A program made the position numbers and the translations under genes. Positions 9,158 to 19,465 of a stretch of 64,000 bases of DNA are shown piece by piece. The stretch is from Ascoidea asiatica (taxonomy: Eukaryota; Ascomycota; Saccharomycetes; Ascoideales; Ascoideaceae). How positions within the stretch are numbered: position 1 is the stretch's first letter; every line of letters starts with the position of its first letter. The notes below the pieces were generated by a model. It had not been told where the DNA came from, did not search any database, and worked only from the letters and a program-made list of their open reading frames with translations. The stretch lies in assembly GCA_001600695.1 (NCBI GenBank), contig BCKQ01000009.1, positions 62,001 to 126,000 of the forward strand, given 5' to 3'.

Positions 9158-10555
9158 TTATTTTTTTAAATTATTTAATCTAATAGACATTTGTTTTGAA
9201 ATTTTAGCTTTATTTCCAATATCAACTTTATAAATTTTACTTGTAGCCATACCTAAACCAATTTCTTCACCAAAAGAATCAATAATTGTATCTTCTTCTT
9301 TACCAAAAACAAGTCTATTTTGAGCTTTTTGAAGTTCAGATAATTGAAATTTTTGTTTCAATTTTCTAATTCTTTTACCACCTCTTTTTTTTGAAGGTTT
9401 ATTAATTGGAATTGGTAATGGTCTTGGAGGTTTATTTTCAGGAGGTTCAGAAATTTTTAATAAAATTTGAATTAAATTATTTTTAATTTCAATACCTTTT
9501 GAACCATCAGGGAAATTATTTGAAAGATCAATTCTTGCAGTTAAAATAATTTTTGAAGATAACATTTTTATAATTTTTTTTTTAAAATTAGTATTTGTAT
9601 TTAAAAGTATTGAATAATTTGAATTTAATTCTGAATTTGAATTTGAATTTGAATTTGAATTTGAATTATTAGGATCATGAAAAAATTGATTAAAATTTAA
9701 AGTAAATTTTTTATTTTTATTTTTATTATTAATAATATTATTATTTAAATTATTTGAATTAAAAAGAGAAAATAAATTACAAGATGGAGTTAAAGCTAAA
9801 TTTTTAATTGAACCATAATAAGATAATAAATTTGTTGATAAATTTATACCAATAAGTTTTGATAAATTTGGAGAATAATTTAATAAATTTTTAGATAAAA
9901 TTTTATTTAAATTTAATAAAGAATTATTTAAATTAATTAAATAATTTGAAGATATTATAATATTATTTTGAATAGAAATTGAAGGAATTTTTGGATTTAA
10001 ATTAAAATTTTGTAGAGAAGAAATTGTAATTAATAAAAATTTTTCATTTGATAAAAATTTTTTAAGATTATTTTTTAAATTTAAATTTGAATTTAAATTT
10101 TTTAAATTATTTATATCAAATTTTAAAATTAAAATACAATTTATATATTCTATTGGATTTTTAATTATTGAAGATAATTCTAAGAAATATTTTGAATAAT
10201 GAAATTTTATAAAATTATAAATAAATTTAATTTCATTATTAATTTGTAAAGTTAATTGATTAATTTGAGAAAGAAAATTGAATATATTATCATTATTAAG
10301 ATTATTATTAAGATTATTATTAAGATTATTATTATCATGATTATCAATTTTATTAAGAATTGGGAAAATATTTGAATATAAATATGAATATGAAGTTATA
10401 TCATTAATTTTAGATAAATCTAAATTTATAAATTTATCAGATTTTAAAAATGAATCATTTTCAGAAATCAAAGAAGATAAATCATTTATAAGATTTTGAA
10501 TCAGATCTTCATTATTGTTATTATTAGTAAGGTTCTTGTTAATAATTAAAGACAT
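9158..10555 (-). CDS. PRP31: U4/U6-U5 tri-snRNP component Prp31
   Basis: Prp31 binds the U4 snRNA 5' stem-loop together with the 15.5K protein (Snu13) and joins U4/U6 to U5 in the spliceosome. The Nop-domain core is recognisable by SNYLINLNNSL-type helices and the block LTPSCNLFSLF. Next comes the conserved KPPRPLPIPINKPSKKRGGKR with the basic IRKLKQKF at about residues 385-402, and the tail RLVFGKEEDTIIDSFGEEIGLG. Length (465 aa) is close to the yeast protein (494 aa). The first 300 residues are highly degenerate, mostly Asn, Leu, Ile, Ser and Lys, so identity rests on the C-terminal half. The start MSLIINKNL is the first Met of the frame. Confidence 0.9.
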   Translation of the reverse strand: MSLIINKNLTNNNNNEDLIQNLINDLSSLISENDSFLKSDKFINLDLSKINDITSYSYLYSNIFPILNKIDNHDNNNLNNNLNNNLNNDNIFNFLSQINQLTLQINNEIKFIYNFIKFHYSKYFLELSSIIKNPIEYINCILILKFDINNLKNLNSNLNLKNNLKKFLSNEKFLLITISSLQNFNLNPKIPSISIQNNIIISSNYLINLNNSLLNLNKILSKNLLNYSPNLSKLIGINLSTNLLSYYGSIKNLALTPSCNLFSLFNSNNLNNNIINNKNKNKKFTLNFNQFFHDPNNSNSNSNSNSNSELNSNYSILLNTNTNFKKKIIKMLSSKIILTARIDLSNNFPDGSKGIEIKNNLIQILLKISEPPENKPPRPLPIPINKPSKKRGGKRIRKLKQKFQLSELQKAQNRLVFGKEEDTIIDSFGEEIGLGMATSKIYKVDIGNKAKISKQMSIRLNNLKK

Positions 10556-10946
10556 GAGTATGAAAATAAATGGAGTTACTTACTTACAAATAAAATGATA
10601 TAAGATATAATTAATTATATAAAGTATAAAGAAGAAAGGGAGAAAGAGAGGGAAAGGGATAGAGAGAAAGAGAAAGAGAGATATATAATAGTCCTAGTGA
10701 TAGAGTAGTATTGATCTTATTGATTGATTGAAGGTAGTTTATATATTTGTATGTTTGTATGTTTATTTCTCATTTATTATTTTGTTATTGATTGAATGAA
10801 TGAATGGTTGTTGAATATCTTTTGTGCTTTATTTATTTGTTTGTTTGTTTGTTTTTTAATATATTTGATGGATGATTGAAGTTTTGGGTGATTACCAGTG
10901 GAACGGTACCTGGCAGGGGCGGATTACGTAAGTGCTGGGTAAGCGC
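10556..10946. other. Intergenic region YPD1-PRP31
   Basis: These 391 bp between two minus-strand genes contain the PRP31 promoter, purine-rich AGAGAAAG runs near 10640-10680, short TTTG and GAAT repeats, and a small G+C-richer block at about 10890-10940 next to the YPD1 stop. No gene is seen. Confidence 0.45.
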
Positions 10947-11999
10947 CTAGAAATTGTCATCATCGTAATATTTGTTGAAGAAAACTCTTGCTTTGTTGAA
11001 TTCAACTTTGGCAGAATCAACAGCATTTTTAGTGTATAAAGTCCATTTTAAATAATTTTTATCATCTAGATTAATGAAAGTTGGTTCAATTGAATTTGAT
11101 AATTGAGTTTTTAATTTTTCAATTTTTTCAGTAGTTATATTGTTATCATTATCATTATCTTCTTCTTCTTCCTCTTCATCATCATCATCATCATCATCTT
11201 CTTCTTCTTCTTCTTCTTCGTCGTCTTCTTCTTGGTTAGTTTTATTAGAGGTTGAAGATAAATATTTTGAATCATTATCGAAATCTTGAATAGTTATATT
11301 ATCATTAATTTTTGATAAATTTATATTTTCTTCAAATTGATTAATTAAAGTTGATAAGAAATAATCATTATTAAAATTTAAATTGAAATCATCAAAATTT
11401 ATAAATTTAGCATAATTTTGAATTCTTTCACAATTATTTTGAATTGTTATAAGACCTAAAGCACCAGCAGCACCTTTAATAAAATGACCTAAATCAGATA
11501 ATTTTTTTAATAATTTATTAAAAGTTATAAGATTTAATTTTAATTCAATTTTAAAAATTAAATCATTTTTTAAATCTATTAAATCATTATTTTGTATTAT
11601 GTTATTACTGTTATTACTGTTATTACTGTTATTACTGTAATTACTGTTATTATTATTATTATTTTTTATTAAAGATTGATCAATTGGATTATTATTATAA
11701 TTAATTTTAAAAAGATTATAATCAATTTTATTATTAAATAAATTTTTAAATAATTTTATAAAAATTTGATCCATTTTATTAAAAGTTATTGCAGCTTGAT
11801 TTATAAAAGTTAAAATTAAATCTTTTGAAAAATTTGGATCATCATCATCTAATTGTAAAATTTCATTTAAAATTGACCAATCAATTAAATTTTGATCATC
11901 AATTGATTCTTCATCAGAATCATATAAATTTTCATTAGTATTTGTTATTGGTTCAACATATCTATGTGATGGAACATCAAAAAATGGATCATTATTCAT
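10947..11999 (-). CDS. YPD1: Histidine-containing phosphotransfer protein Ypd1
   Basis: Ypd1 relays phosphate from the sensor kinase Sln1 to the response regulators Ssk1 and Skn7 in osmotic and oxidative stress signalling. The HPt signature is LGHFIKGAAGALGL, with the phospho-accepting His near residue 172, then CERIQNYAK. The C-terminal helix DSAKVEFNKARVFFNKYY matches the end of S. cerevisiae Ypd1. The protein is 350 aa against 167 aa. The growth comes from an Asn/Ser insert at about residues 112-138 and a run of Asp and Glu at about residues 255-290, both between helices of the four-helix bundle. The key His and its glycine-rich flank are intact, so function is expected. Confidence 0.93.
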   Translation of the reverse strand: MNNDPFFDVPSHRYVEPITNTNENLYDSDEESIDDQNLIDWSILNEILQLDDDDPNFSKDLILTFINQAAITFNKMDQIFIKLFKNLFNNKIDYNLFKINYNNNPIDQSLIKNNNNNNSNYSNNSNNSNNSNNIIQNNDLIDLKNDLIFKIELKLNLITFNKLLKKLSDLGHFIKGAAGALGLITIQNNCERIQNYAKFINFDDFNLNFNNDYFLSTLINQFEENINLSKINDNITIQDFDNDSKYLSSTSNKTNQEEDDEEEEEEEDDDDDDDEEEEEEDNDNDNNITTEKIEKLKTQLSNSIEPTFINLDDKNYLKWTLYTKNAVDSAKVEFNKARVFFNKYYDDDNF

Positions 12000-12314
12000 T
12001 TTTATATTTGAAATTGCAGTTTTTGATATTATTGATACTTAAATGAATGAGATAAATAGATATAATAATAATATACTTTAGTTATATCTACTATAAAGAA
12101 AGTGGTGATACTTATACACTTATACACTTATACTTATATATATATATATATATATATATACTAATATATATAATGGCAGGCAAACACTCGAGAATATCAG
12201 CAAAAGTTGTACCTGAAGATGGACAAAGTGAAGACAATGAAGAAGAAGAAGAAGAAGGAGAAGGAGAAGGAAAAGAAACGCAGCTGAGTGATGAGTGAGC
12301 TGAGTCTTCACCCA

Positions 12315-12338
12315 TTCACCTCTTCACCTCTTCACCTC
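12315..12338. repeat. TTCACCTC octamer, three tandem copies
   Basis: Three perfect copies plus a partial fourth (TTCA) lie in the YPD1/URB1 divergent promoter. They could be a clustered factor site or simple replication slippage. Confidence 0.6.
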
Positions 12339-12439
12339 TTCAATCAGCCACTGGATCTGAACAGTGACAATAGTCCACATTGCCTGAGTACCTGTTTTAC
12401 TGTATCACTGCTCATCATCGGCTCTCCACCAGACCGAGG

Positions 12440-12445
12440 CACGTG
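12440..12445. promoter_or_regulatory. CACGTG site (CACGTGAT) upstream of URB1
   Basis: The E-box core with a flanking AT lies about 430 bp before URB1 in the G+C-richer part of the divergent promoter. The same CACGTGAT octamer occurs upstream of SWD2. Binding by a Cbf1-like factor is inferred. Confidence 0.35.
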
Positions 12446-12874
12446 ATAACCACTTTGTAAACACAATGCTGTAAAAAAGTGCAATAGTACGTATGTACAC
12501 ATAAAAAACACCTATTCATACATATATTAACGTAAACTTACATTATGCATTGTTACACCTCTACTAACTGCTTATTGCATATTTAATCCGTTAGTCGGTT
12601 TTTTTCAAATTCAATCCGTGCCTCGGATAATTTTCTTTTTCCGTGTCTTTTTTCACTCTGCAAATTTTTAGAGTTCTTTTTCATCAGCGTCTATTTCTGT
12701 TTCTTCTTCTGGTTTTGCTTCTTCTGCTTCTTTTATTTATCTTTCTTCTTCTTCTTCTTCTTCTTCTTCTTTTTCTCTTTCAATCACCAAGAAACAACAT
12801 AATCACAGTGAAAACAGCTGCAGTCATTCTCCTGTTTATATCCTCAGTCTGCTGCTTTTGGTATTCAATTTCCA

Positions 12875-15800
12875 ATGAGCTCGTTCCCAAGCGCTGGAAC
12901 TTCTTCTTCATCTTCATCTTCTTCTGCTGCTCTTGCTGTTTCTAATTCCAATTCTAAATCCAATGGCGCCTTTAATAATCTTGATCTCTTTGATGATCCT
13001 GAGATTTCTTTAGAAAAATCTTCAAATTCTGCAAAACTTCAAAGAAAACAAAAATATATTAAAGCTGCTTATCATCGTGAGAATTTTAATATAGATCCAG
13101 AATTAATTTTAAATTTTAAAAAAATTATATCTTCAATTAATTTTAATTCAAAACTTTCAAATCAATTAGAAATTTCAAATAATTTTGATAACTTAGATAA
13201 TGATGAATTAAATATTTCAATTGATTTAAATAAATTAGATATAAATCTTTTAAATGAATTTTTATCAAAAAATTATATTAATCATTTCATTCAAGCTTGG
13301 AATTATTATAATTCAATTAATGATATTCAAAATTTATCAATTTTTACAAATCATTTATTTAATTTCATTAATCTTTTAAATCATTTAGATTATTCAAATA
13401 TAAATATAAATTTAGATAATTCAAATTTATCCTTTATAAAAAATTTATATCAAGATAATTCAAATTTAAAAATTTTTTATAAATTTTTATTAAATTCAAA
13501 TTCAAATTATCAAATTACTTTAAATTTAATTAATCTTTTAAATCTTTTAATAAATTTAAATATTAATAATAATTTTAATATTTATGATGATTTTATAGAA
13601 TATTTTAATTTAAATTCAATTCATAATTTAAATAATCTTTTTTCAACTAAAATTTTAAACTCAAATAATAATAATAATAATTATAATAATAATAAATTAA
13701 AAATTTTATTCAATTTCACAAAATTTTATTTCAATTTATTAAAATTATCTAAAAATTCTTTAATTTCAATAAATTTATTATTATCAAATAATAAATTCAT
13801 AATTTTAAATATTTTTAAAAATTTAAATATTTTCTTAAAAAATTTAAAATTTAATTTAATTTTAAATTTCTTAAATATTTTAAATCAATTTTTATTATTA
13901 ACTCCTTTAATTAATAATTCAATAAAATTATTAATTTTAAATAATTTTAATTTAAATAAATTATTATTAATTTATAATCCAATTTTTAATTGTAATAATG
14001 ATTTAATTTTAAATTTAAATCAATTTTATTTAAATTATTTCTTTAATTCAAATATTCCAATATCTCAAAAAAATTTAAATTATTTATTCATTTCAAATAA
14101 TGATAATTCAAATAATATTAATATTAATATTAATATTAATATTAATACCAATAACAATAATCCAATTCAAATAAAAAATAAATTAATTTTTAATTTCTTA
14201 AAAGATTTAAATCCAATTACTAATTTAAATCATCAATATTTATTATTAAAAATTTTAGAAAAATTACCAGATTTATTAATTCCATTTAATAATCATTTAT
14301 TTCTCACAACAACTAATAATAATAATAATTTATCTTTTTCTAATTATTTATTTAAAAAATCTCTTTTATTACAAAATTTAATTAATTTAAATTCAAATTT
14401 ACCTTTAAATATTTTTAATAAAAATTTAAAACCAAATTTATTAAATATTCTTCAAATTTTTTTACCAAAAATTTTAAATAAAAATTTTATTATAAATTCA
14501 TTTAATTTTAATCAACCTTTATTAATAAAACAAATAATTTTACAAAATTTAAATTTTTCTTTTAAAAAATTTAATCAATTTTTAATTTGGTTTAATAAAA
14601 ATAATTGGTTTAATTATAAATTTAAATTATCTCTAATTTTTCAAAATTCATTACCAGATTTAACAATAATTTTATCTTCTTTATTAAATTTAGATAATAA
14701 ATTTCAAATTAATAATTCTTTTAATCTTAAATTTTTAATTTTAAATCATCTTATTTTAATTTCAAATTATATTAAATATTTTAATAATATAAATTTTCAA
14801 TTTCCAAATTTATTAATCTTTAAAAATTTATTAAATCAATCAACTTTTAAAAATATAGATTTATTACTACTTGATTATTTTTTCATTTTACAAAATTTCT
14901 CAAATCAAGATTCTATTACTACTACTGCCACTGCTTCTAGTAATAATACTTTCTTAAGTAAATGGTATATCTCAAATAACTTTAATTTATCTTTATTTTC
15001 AACTTTATTAAAATTAAATTCAATTAATAATTTTTTTAATAATAATGATTCTTTTATATTCAAAATTAACTTGAAAATTTTAAATTTATTAAATAATTTA
15101 TTATTAAATAATCAGTCAATAATTTTCAATTTCAAAATTTTAAAAATTTCTCCAATTTATTCTTTATTACATTCAATTAATTTCATTTATTTCAAATTTT
15201 TTAATAATAAAACTCAATTAAATAATATTTTTAAATTATTAGATAATACTATTTCAAGAGTTATTTCTCAACCTTATAAATATTTAGATTCTTCAAAAAA
15301 TTTTAATTTTTTAAGTCCTTTTATTATAACTTTAATTGATCAATTAAAATTTATTGATCAAAATGATAATAGTTTAGATATAATTATTCTATGGTTTTTA
15401 AAATTTATTCAATCGATAATCATCAATGGTGAATCTTCAAAAGATATTCATGATTATTTAATTCACAGTTCAAAAAATGATGATAATGAAAAAATTGTCA
15501 ATATAATTTTAACAAAAAAAAATTTATTTGAATTTTTATTTATTGGTAATGACAACAATCTTGAAAAAATATCAGATTTAAATGAAAAAGATTTACAAAT
15601 TTTAAAATTATCCTATTTTGAAAATATTATCAATTCTTCAAACTCAAAATTATCTAATATAAAAACTTTACCCGAAAATGAAATGGATTTCATTGCTTTA
15701 TTATTCAAGATCAACTTACTACTAAAAGATCCAAATTTTTCAATAAAAAAAAATAATAATAATAAAATATTGTTAAATTCTTTATTCAATAAAATTTTTA

Positions 15801-18793
15801 ACTATTTATCATTTAATAATTCATTTTTATCAAAATTTATTCAAAATAATTTATTCTGGAATGATTTCTTCAATAATGAATCTGATAATTTTATTTTTGC
15901 TTCAAGTTTATTAAATGATTATTTTCACACTATTTTTAATAATATAAATGAAAAGGAAATTATTGATTTAAACAATAATGATAATATTTTTTTCCAATAT
16001 AAACAAACAATTTTATTTCAATTAAATAAATCAAAGGATTCAATTATTTCAAAAAATATAGACCAATATTTATGGTGTTTATCTGATTCTGAATTAACTA
16101 AAGTTATTACTGAAGCTTCTGAAAATCTAAAAATATCTGAATGGATACTATATGAAATTTCATCAAGAAAACTAAATATTTCAACAGATTTATTTTTGGA
16201 TATTATCCAAATTATTGTTAAAAAGAATAACTCAGTTGAAAGTGATAAATATAATCATGCTTCAATCATTTCATATTTATCTGAAATTGTGAATAACTGT
16301 AAATTAACTCTAGATTTTTCATTAATATTAAAATCTGTAGACTTATTTATTCAAAATAAAATTTTATATCCAATTTTGAACTCCTTTATAATTTCATTTC
16401 CTTCATGTTTTCATAATGTCATTGAAAAAATCATGAATAATAAGGATTTAAATAGTACAAAAACTTTTGAATTGAATTACTTAATCATTTCAATTGCTTC
16501 TTCATTGAAGAAAAATGAAATTGAGAAATATTTGAAAGACATAAAAAATAGTGATTTAATCAATGAATTTTTCCAAAGAGCTACTGTTATTTCATTAATC
16601 CTTTTAGATGAAGAAAATTATAAACATGTTCCTCTTGAATGGGTTGTTAATATTTTAAGAGAAAATTTTGAGTTGTTAAATGAAAATAATAAATCTTTTG
16701 CATTCAAAAAATTAATTGCAGTAAAATTTCCTTTATTAAAGCATGGAAAATATGAATTTATAAAGGCTTTATTAAAGCTTTTCAGTAGATGCACCGTTAA
16801 TTTAAATATGAGCTTAAATGGAGAACTTAATTCATGGTTTGATGAATTAACACTTTTCTTAAATAAAGAATTTTCAGAAAAAAGCTCAGAATATGAAATT
16901 AATAATTTGAAAGAAATTTGCAACTTAATTAGCGAATTTTTGAAACAATTTCATAGAGAAAAAATATTTTCATTCAAAAAGTTTTGTAATAAACAAAATT
17001 TGATTACTCAATTGGAAATATTACTTCGATCAAATGAATTTATCATTGATAAATCGATTCTTTCTTATATTAGTATAGTTTTATTAAATATTAGAATTAA
17101 GGGATTTGGAAATGAAAATGATAGTTTAAAATTATTGGAAATTATCATAAATAATAATAAAATAAGTTTTAAACAAGAAAATGATGAAAATAAAGAAACA
17201 GAAGAAAAAGAAATCAAATATTTAACAACAATAATAATTCATGAATTAATTCTTATAAGTATAAATGATAAAAAAGGTAATTTTAAGAAAAACTTTAATA
17301 ATAATATTGAAATTCAATTATGGGAATTTTATTCGGGTAGTATAGAAAGTTATGATTTAATTTTATTCAAAACTTTTGAAGAAATTGAAAAGAAATTAGA
17401 AAAATCATGGATTAATTTTTTTAGGAATATTAAATTTGAGTTTTTTGATGATGAAAATGGTAATAAGAATAAAATCTTTAAATTAATTGAAATCTCTAAA
17501 AAGGATAAAAGAGATAATGTCACAATCAATTTGAATAAATGGATTATTGATTATACAAATAATAACTTTTATAACAAAAAATTTGAAGATCCATTTAAAA
17601 AAATAAAAAAAAATGGAATGATTAAAGAAGTTTGGGATAATTTGAATAAATTCAATAGTGAAATGAGTAATTTTGGAAATGAAAATATGATATATGATAA
17701 TAGATTTTTACTTTTGATAATTTTTAATTGTAAAGATATTTTTAGCTCAAATAATGAAAAAGAAGATAAATATAAAAAAATTAAAAAAGGATTAGAAAAG
17801 GAAAGTGAAGAAATTAAAATTGATATTAAGAAATTAATTGAATTAAATCTAATTGAATTTTTTATAATTTGTTTGACTTCTAAAGATGAAGGAGTTGTTA
17901 GGCTTAGCAAAGGAGTTTTAACTGAAATTTTGATAAATATTGAAAGTTATCAGATAAGAAAAGAACAAGAAAAAGAAAAGCGGTTTGAGATTAAAATTAA
18001 AAATGTAAATGAAAATGATACAGTAAAAGAGGAATTCAAAACAAATAAGATCAGTGGAGACAATTTCGTAATTAAGATAATTATAGGTAAATTGTTGAGT
18101 TCAGATATAAATTCAAAGACTAATAATATAGTTTTATACTCTATTTCAAGAATGATTAAAATTGCATTGAAACCAGGAAATTTTCTATATGACAAAGTTT
18201 ATTGGTATTTATTAAATGGTAAGAAATTTAACTTAAATAAAGAATGTCCACTTTATAAGAATTTGCAAGATGATAAAAATATGAATAGTAGTAATGAAAG
18301 TATTTATAAAGAGATTCGATGGATTTTAGATAATATATTATTTGGAATTAAAGATGAAAAGGATTTAGAATTCATTAGAAATTTAAAGATCATTGATTGG
18401 ATTTTAAGTTTATTAAATTTGAAATATTTGAATAAAGGATTAAGATATACAATTTTAAAAATTATTGAAAAAATAATAAATATCGAAAATAGTCCAGAAA
18501 ATCAAAGCGAACGTGAAAATGGAACAGGAACTGGTGGTGGAGCAGGATTATTGATCACTAGATTTGGAGAATTGAGTTATATAATAGAAGTTATCAATGG
18601 TTTGACTAAAGAAAACGATGCTTATATAAAAGAGGATGGAGATTTTAGCAAAAGAATTAGTGAAAATGAAGAAGAAATATTGAATTGGAAAAAGATTTTC
18701 TTGAAGAGTAGTTTGATAGGAAAAAATTGTAAAAGGTTGAATAAATGGGTTGAAGAAGACTTTGATAGTTCAGTCAAACGAATATGTTTGTAA
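12875..18793 (+). CDS. URB1: Nucleolar pre-60S ribosome assembly factor Urb1/Npa1
   Basis: Urb1 is a large helical-repeat protein of early pre-60S particles. It works with Npa2/Urb2, Nop8, Rsa3 and Dbp6 in 25S and 5.8S rRNA maturation. The Ser-rich head is followed by an N-terminal Npa1-type segment (LSKNYINHFIQAWNYYN at about residue 130), a middle region with EWVVNILRENFELL and HGKYEFIKALLKLFSRC, and a C-terminal segment (VLYSISRMIKIALKPGN ... VYWYLLNGKKFNLNKECPLYKN) matching the conserved Urb1 C-domain. It is 1972 aa, near the yeast length of about 1760. Residues about 90-1000 are almost only Asn, Leu, Phe, Ile, Lys and Ser with a near-absence of G and C. The second half has more normal composition. 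Identity rests on both ends and on size. Confidence 0.82.
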   Translation: MSSFPSAGTSSSSSSSSAALAVSNSNSKSNGAFNNLDLFDDPEISLEKSSNSAKLQRKQKYIKAAYHRENFNIDPELILNFKKIISSINFNSKLSNQLEISNNFDNLDNDELNISIDLNKLDINLLNEFLSKNYINHFIQAWNYYNSINDIQNLSIFTNHLFNFINLLNHLDYSNININLDNSNLSFIKNLYQDNSNLKIFYKFLLNSNSNYQITLNLINLLNLLINLNINNNFNIYDDFIEYFNLNSIHNLNNLFSTKILNSNNNNNNYNNNKLKILFNFTKFYFNLLKLSKNSLISINLLLSNNKFIILNIFKNLNIFLKNLKFNLILNFLNILNQFLLLTPLINNSIKLLILNNFNLNKLLLIYNPIFNCNNDLILNLNQFYLNYFFNSNIPISQKNLNYLFISNNDNSNNINININININTNNNNPIQIKNKLIFNFLKDLNPITNLNHQYLLLKILEKLPDLLIPFNNHLFLTTTNNNNNLSFSNYLFKKSLLLQNLINLNSNLPLNIFNKNLKPNLLNILQIFLPKILNKNFIINSFNFNQPLLIKQIILQNLNFSFKKFNQFLIWFNKNNWFNYKFKLSLIFQNSLPDLTIILSSLLNLDNKFQINNSFNLKFLILNHLILISNYIKYFNNINFQFPNLLIFKNLLNQSTFKNIDLLLLDYFFILQNFSNQDSITTTATASSNNTFLSKWYISNNFNLSLFSTLLKLNSINNFFNNNDSFIFKINLKILNLLNNLLLNNQSIIFNFKILKISPIYSLLHSINFIYFKFFNNKTQLNNIFKLLDNTISRVISQPYKYLDSSKNFNFLSPFIITLIDQLKFIDQNDNSLDIIILWFLKFIQSIIINGESSKDIHDYLIHSSKNDDNEKIVNIILTKKNLFEFLFIGNDNNLEKISDLNEKDLQILKLSYFENIINSSNSKLSNIKTLPENEMDFIALLFKINLLLKDPNFSIKKNNNNKILLNSLFNKIFNYLSFNNSFLSKFIQNNLFWNDFFNNESDNFIFASSLLNDYFHTIFNNINEKEIIDLNNNDNIFFQYKQTILFQLNKSKDSIISKNIDQYLWCLSDSELTKVITEASENLKISEWILYEISSRKLNISTDLFLDIIQIIVKKNNSVESDKYNHASIISYLSEIVNNCKLTLDFSLILKSVDLFIQNKILYPILNSFIISFPSCFHNVIEKIMNNKDLNSTKTFELNYLIISIASSLKKNEIEKYLKDIKNSDLINEFFQRATVISLILLDEENYKHVPLEWVVNILRENFELLNENNKSFAFKKLIAVKFPLLKHGKYEFIKALLKLFSRCTVNLNMSLNGELNSWFDELTLFLNKEFSEKSSEYEINNLKEICNLISEFLKQFHREKIFSFKKFCNKQNLITQLEILLRSNEFIIDKSILSYISIVLLNIRIKGFGNENDSLKLLEIIINNNKISFKQENDENKETEEKEIKYLTTIIIHELILISINDKKGNFKKNFNNNIEIQLWEFYSGSIESYDLILFKTFEEIEKKLEKSWINFFRNIKFEFFDDENGNKNKIFKLIEISKKDKRDNVTINLNKWIIDYTNNNFYNKKFEDPFKKIKKNGMIKEVWDNLNKFNSEMSNFGNENMIYDNRFLLLIIFNCKDIFSSNNEKEDKYKKIKKGLEKESEEIKIDIKKLIELNLIEFFIICLTSKDEGVVRLSKGVLTEILINIESYQIRKEQEKEKRFEIKIKNVNENDTVKEEFKTNKISGDNFVIKIIIGKLLSSDINSKTNNIVLYSISRMIKIALKPGNFLYDKVYWYLLNGKKFNLNKECPLYKNLQDDKNMNSSNESIYKEIRWILDNILFGIKDEKDLEFIRNLKIIDWILSLLNLKYLNKGLRYTILKIIEKIINIENSPENQSERENGTGTGGGAGLLITRFGELSYIIEVINGLTKENDAYIKEDGDFSKRISENEEEILNWKKIFLKSSLIGKNCKRLNKWVEEDFDSSVKRICL

Positions 18794-19465
18794 AATTGCA
18801 ATTGTGAATATCATTATCATATTTATTTTATTATTTCATTATATCACCATCATTATATCAAATAGACATAAATAAAACTAAAACATTTTTGTAACGTTAA
18901 CGCTCATTAAAATGTGCCAAAAATACAGTGTAGTTTAGTTTAGTTATGTATGTGACTTCAGAGCAGATATAATGCTGCTTATTTCAATGCGCAGAGAGCT
19001 CAGAGCTTAAATATCACAGTTAAGTTACGGTACTTTACCGCAGTAACAAATACACAGCTAGGCTCATTCAGTTCAAGCACTCTGCACCTGAGAAGAAATT
19101 GAAAATAATAAATCTAGCTAAACAATATAATAGTTAGCATAATAAATATATCAATAAGAACCAATAACAAGAATTAACCAGAGCAAATGCAAATGCAAAT
19201 GCAAAGGCGATTGGAGTAACTGAATCTCTTTGTTTGTTTTTTTGCTCGTTTATTTATTCGCTTTTAATAATTGTTTCCTATTTCTCTTAATTCTTTCACC
19301 CATCATTATTAAATGATCAACACTCATCACTCAACAATCAATTGCCAATATTCAAGAATACTAACTGACTAAAAAAATAAAAAGCTGAGAGTTACTTATA
19401 CATCAATATAAAAACATATTTTAATTCTAAGATTTCACATTCTCTTATTTTTATATTCAACAGAG
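18794..19465. other. Intergenic region upstream of CYR1
   Basis: These 672 bp hold a mildly G+C-richer block at 18890-19090, a short ATGCAA direct repeat near 19186-19203, and A+T-rich DNA before the CYR1 start. No gene is seen. Confidence 0.45.

Larger units (their letters stand above)
12000..12874. other. Divergent promoter region YPD1 / URB1
   Basis: This 875-bp region contains a TA dinucleotide run near 12137-12160, GAA repeats near 12240-12275, a TTCACCTC octamer three times in tandem (12315-12338), a G+C-richer block at about 12290-12450 with a CACGTG, and pyrimidine-rich TTC repeats near 12740-12770. Open frames here are built from these repeats and are not genes. Confidence 0.6.

Noticed and set aside
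12112-12945. Short open frames around the TA and GAA/TTC repeats
   Set aside because: They are translations of microsatellites in the YPD1/URB1 promoter and overlap one another.
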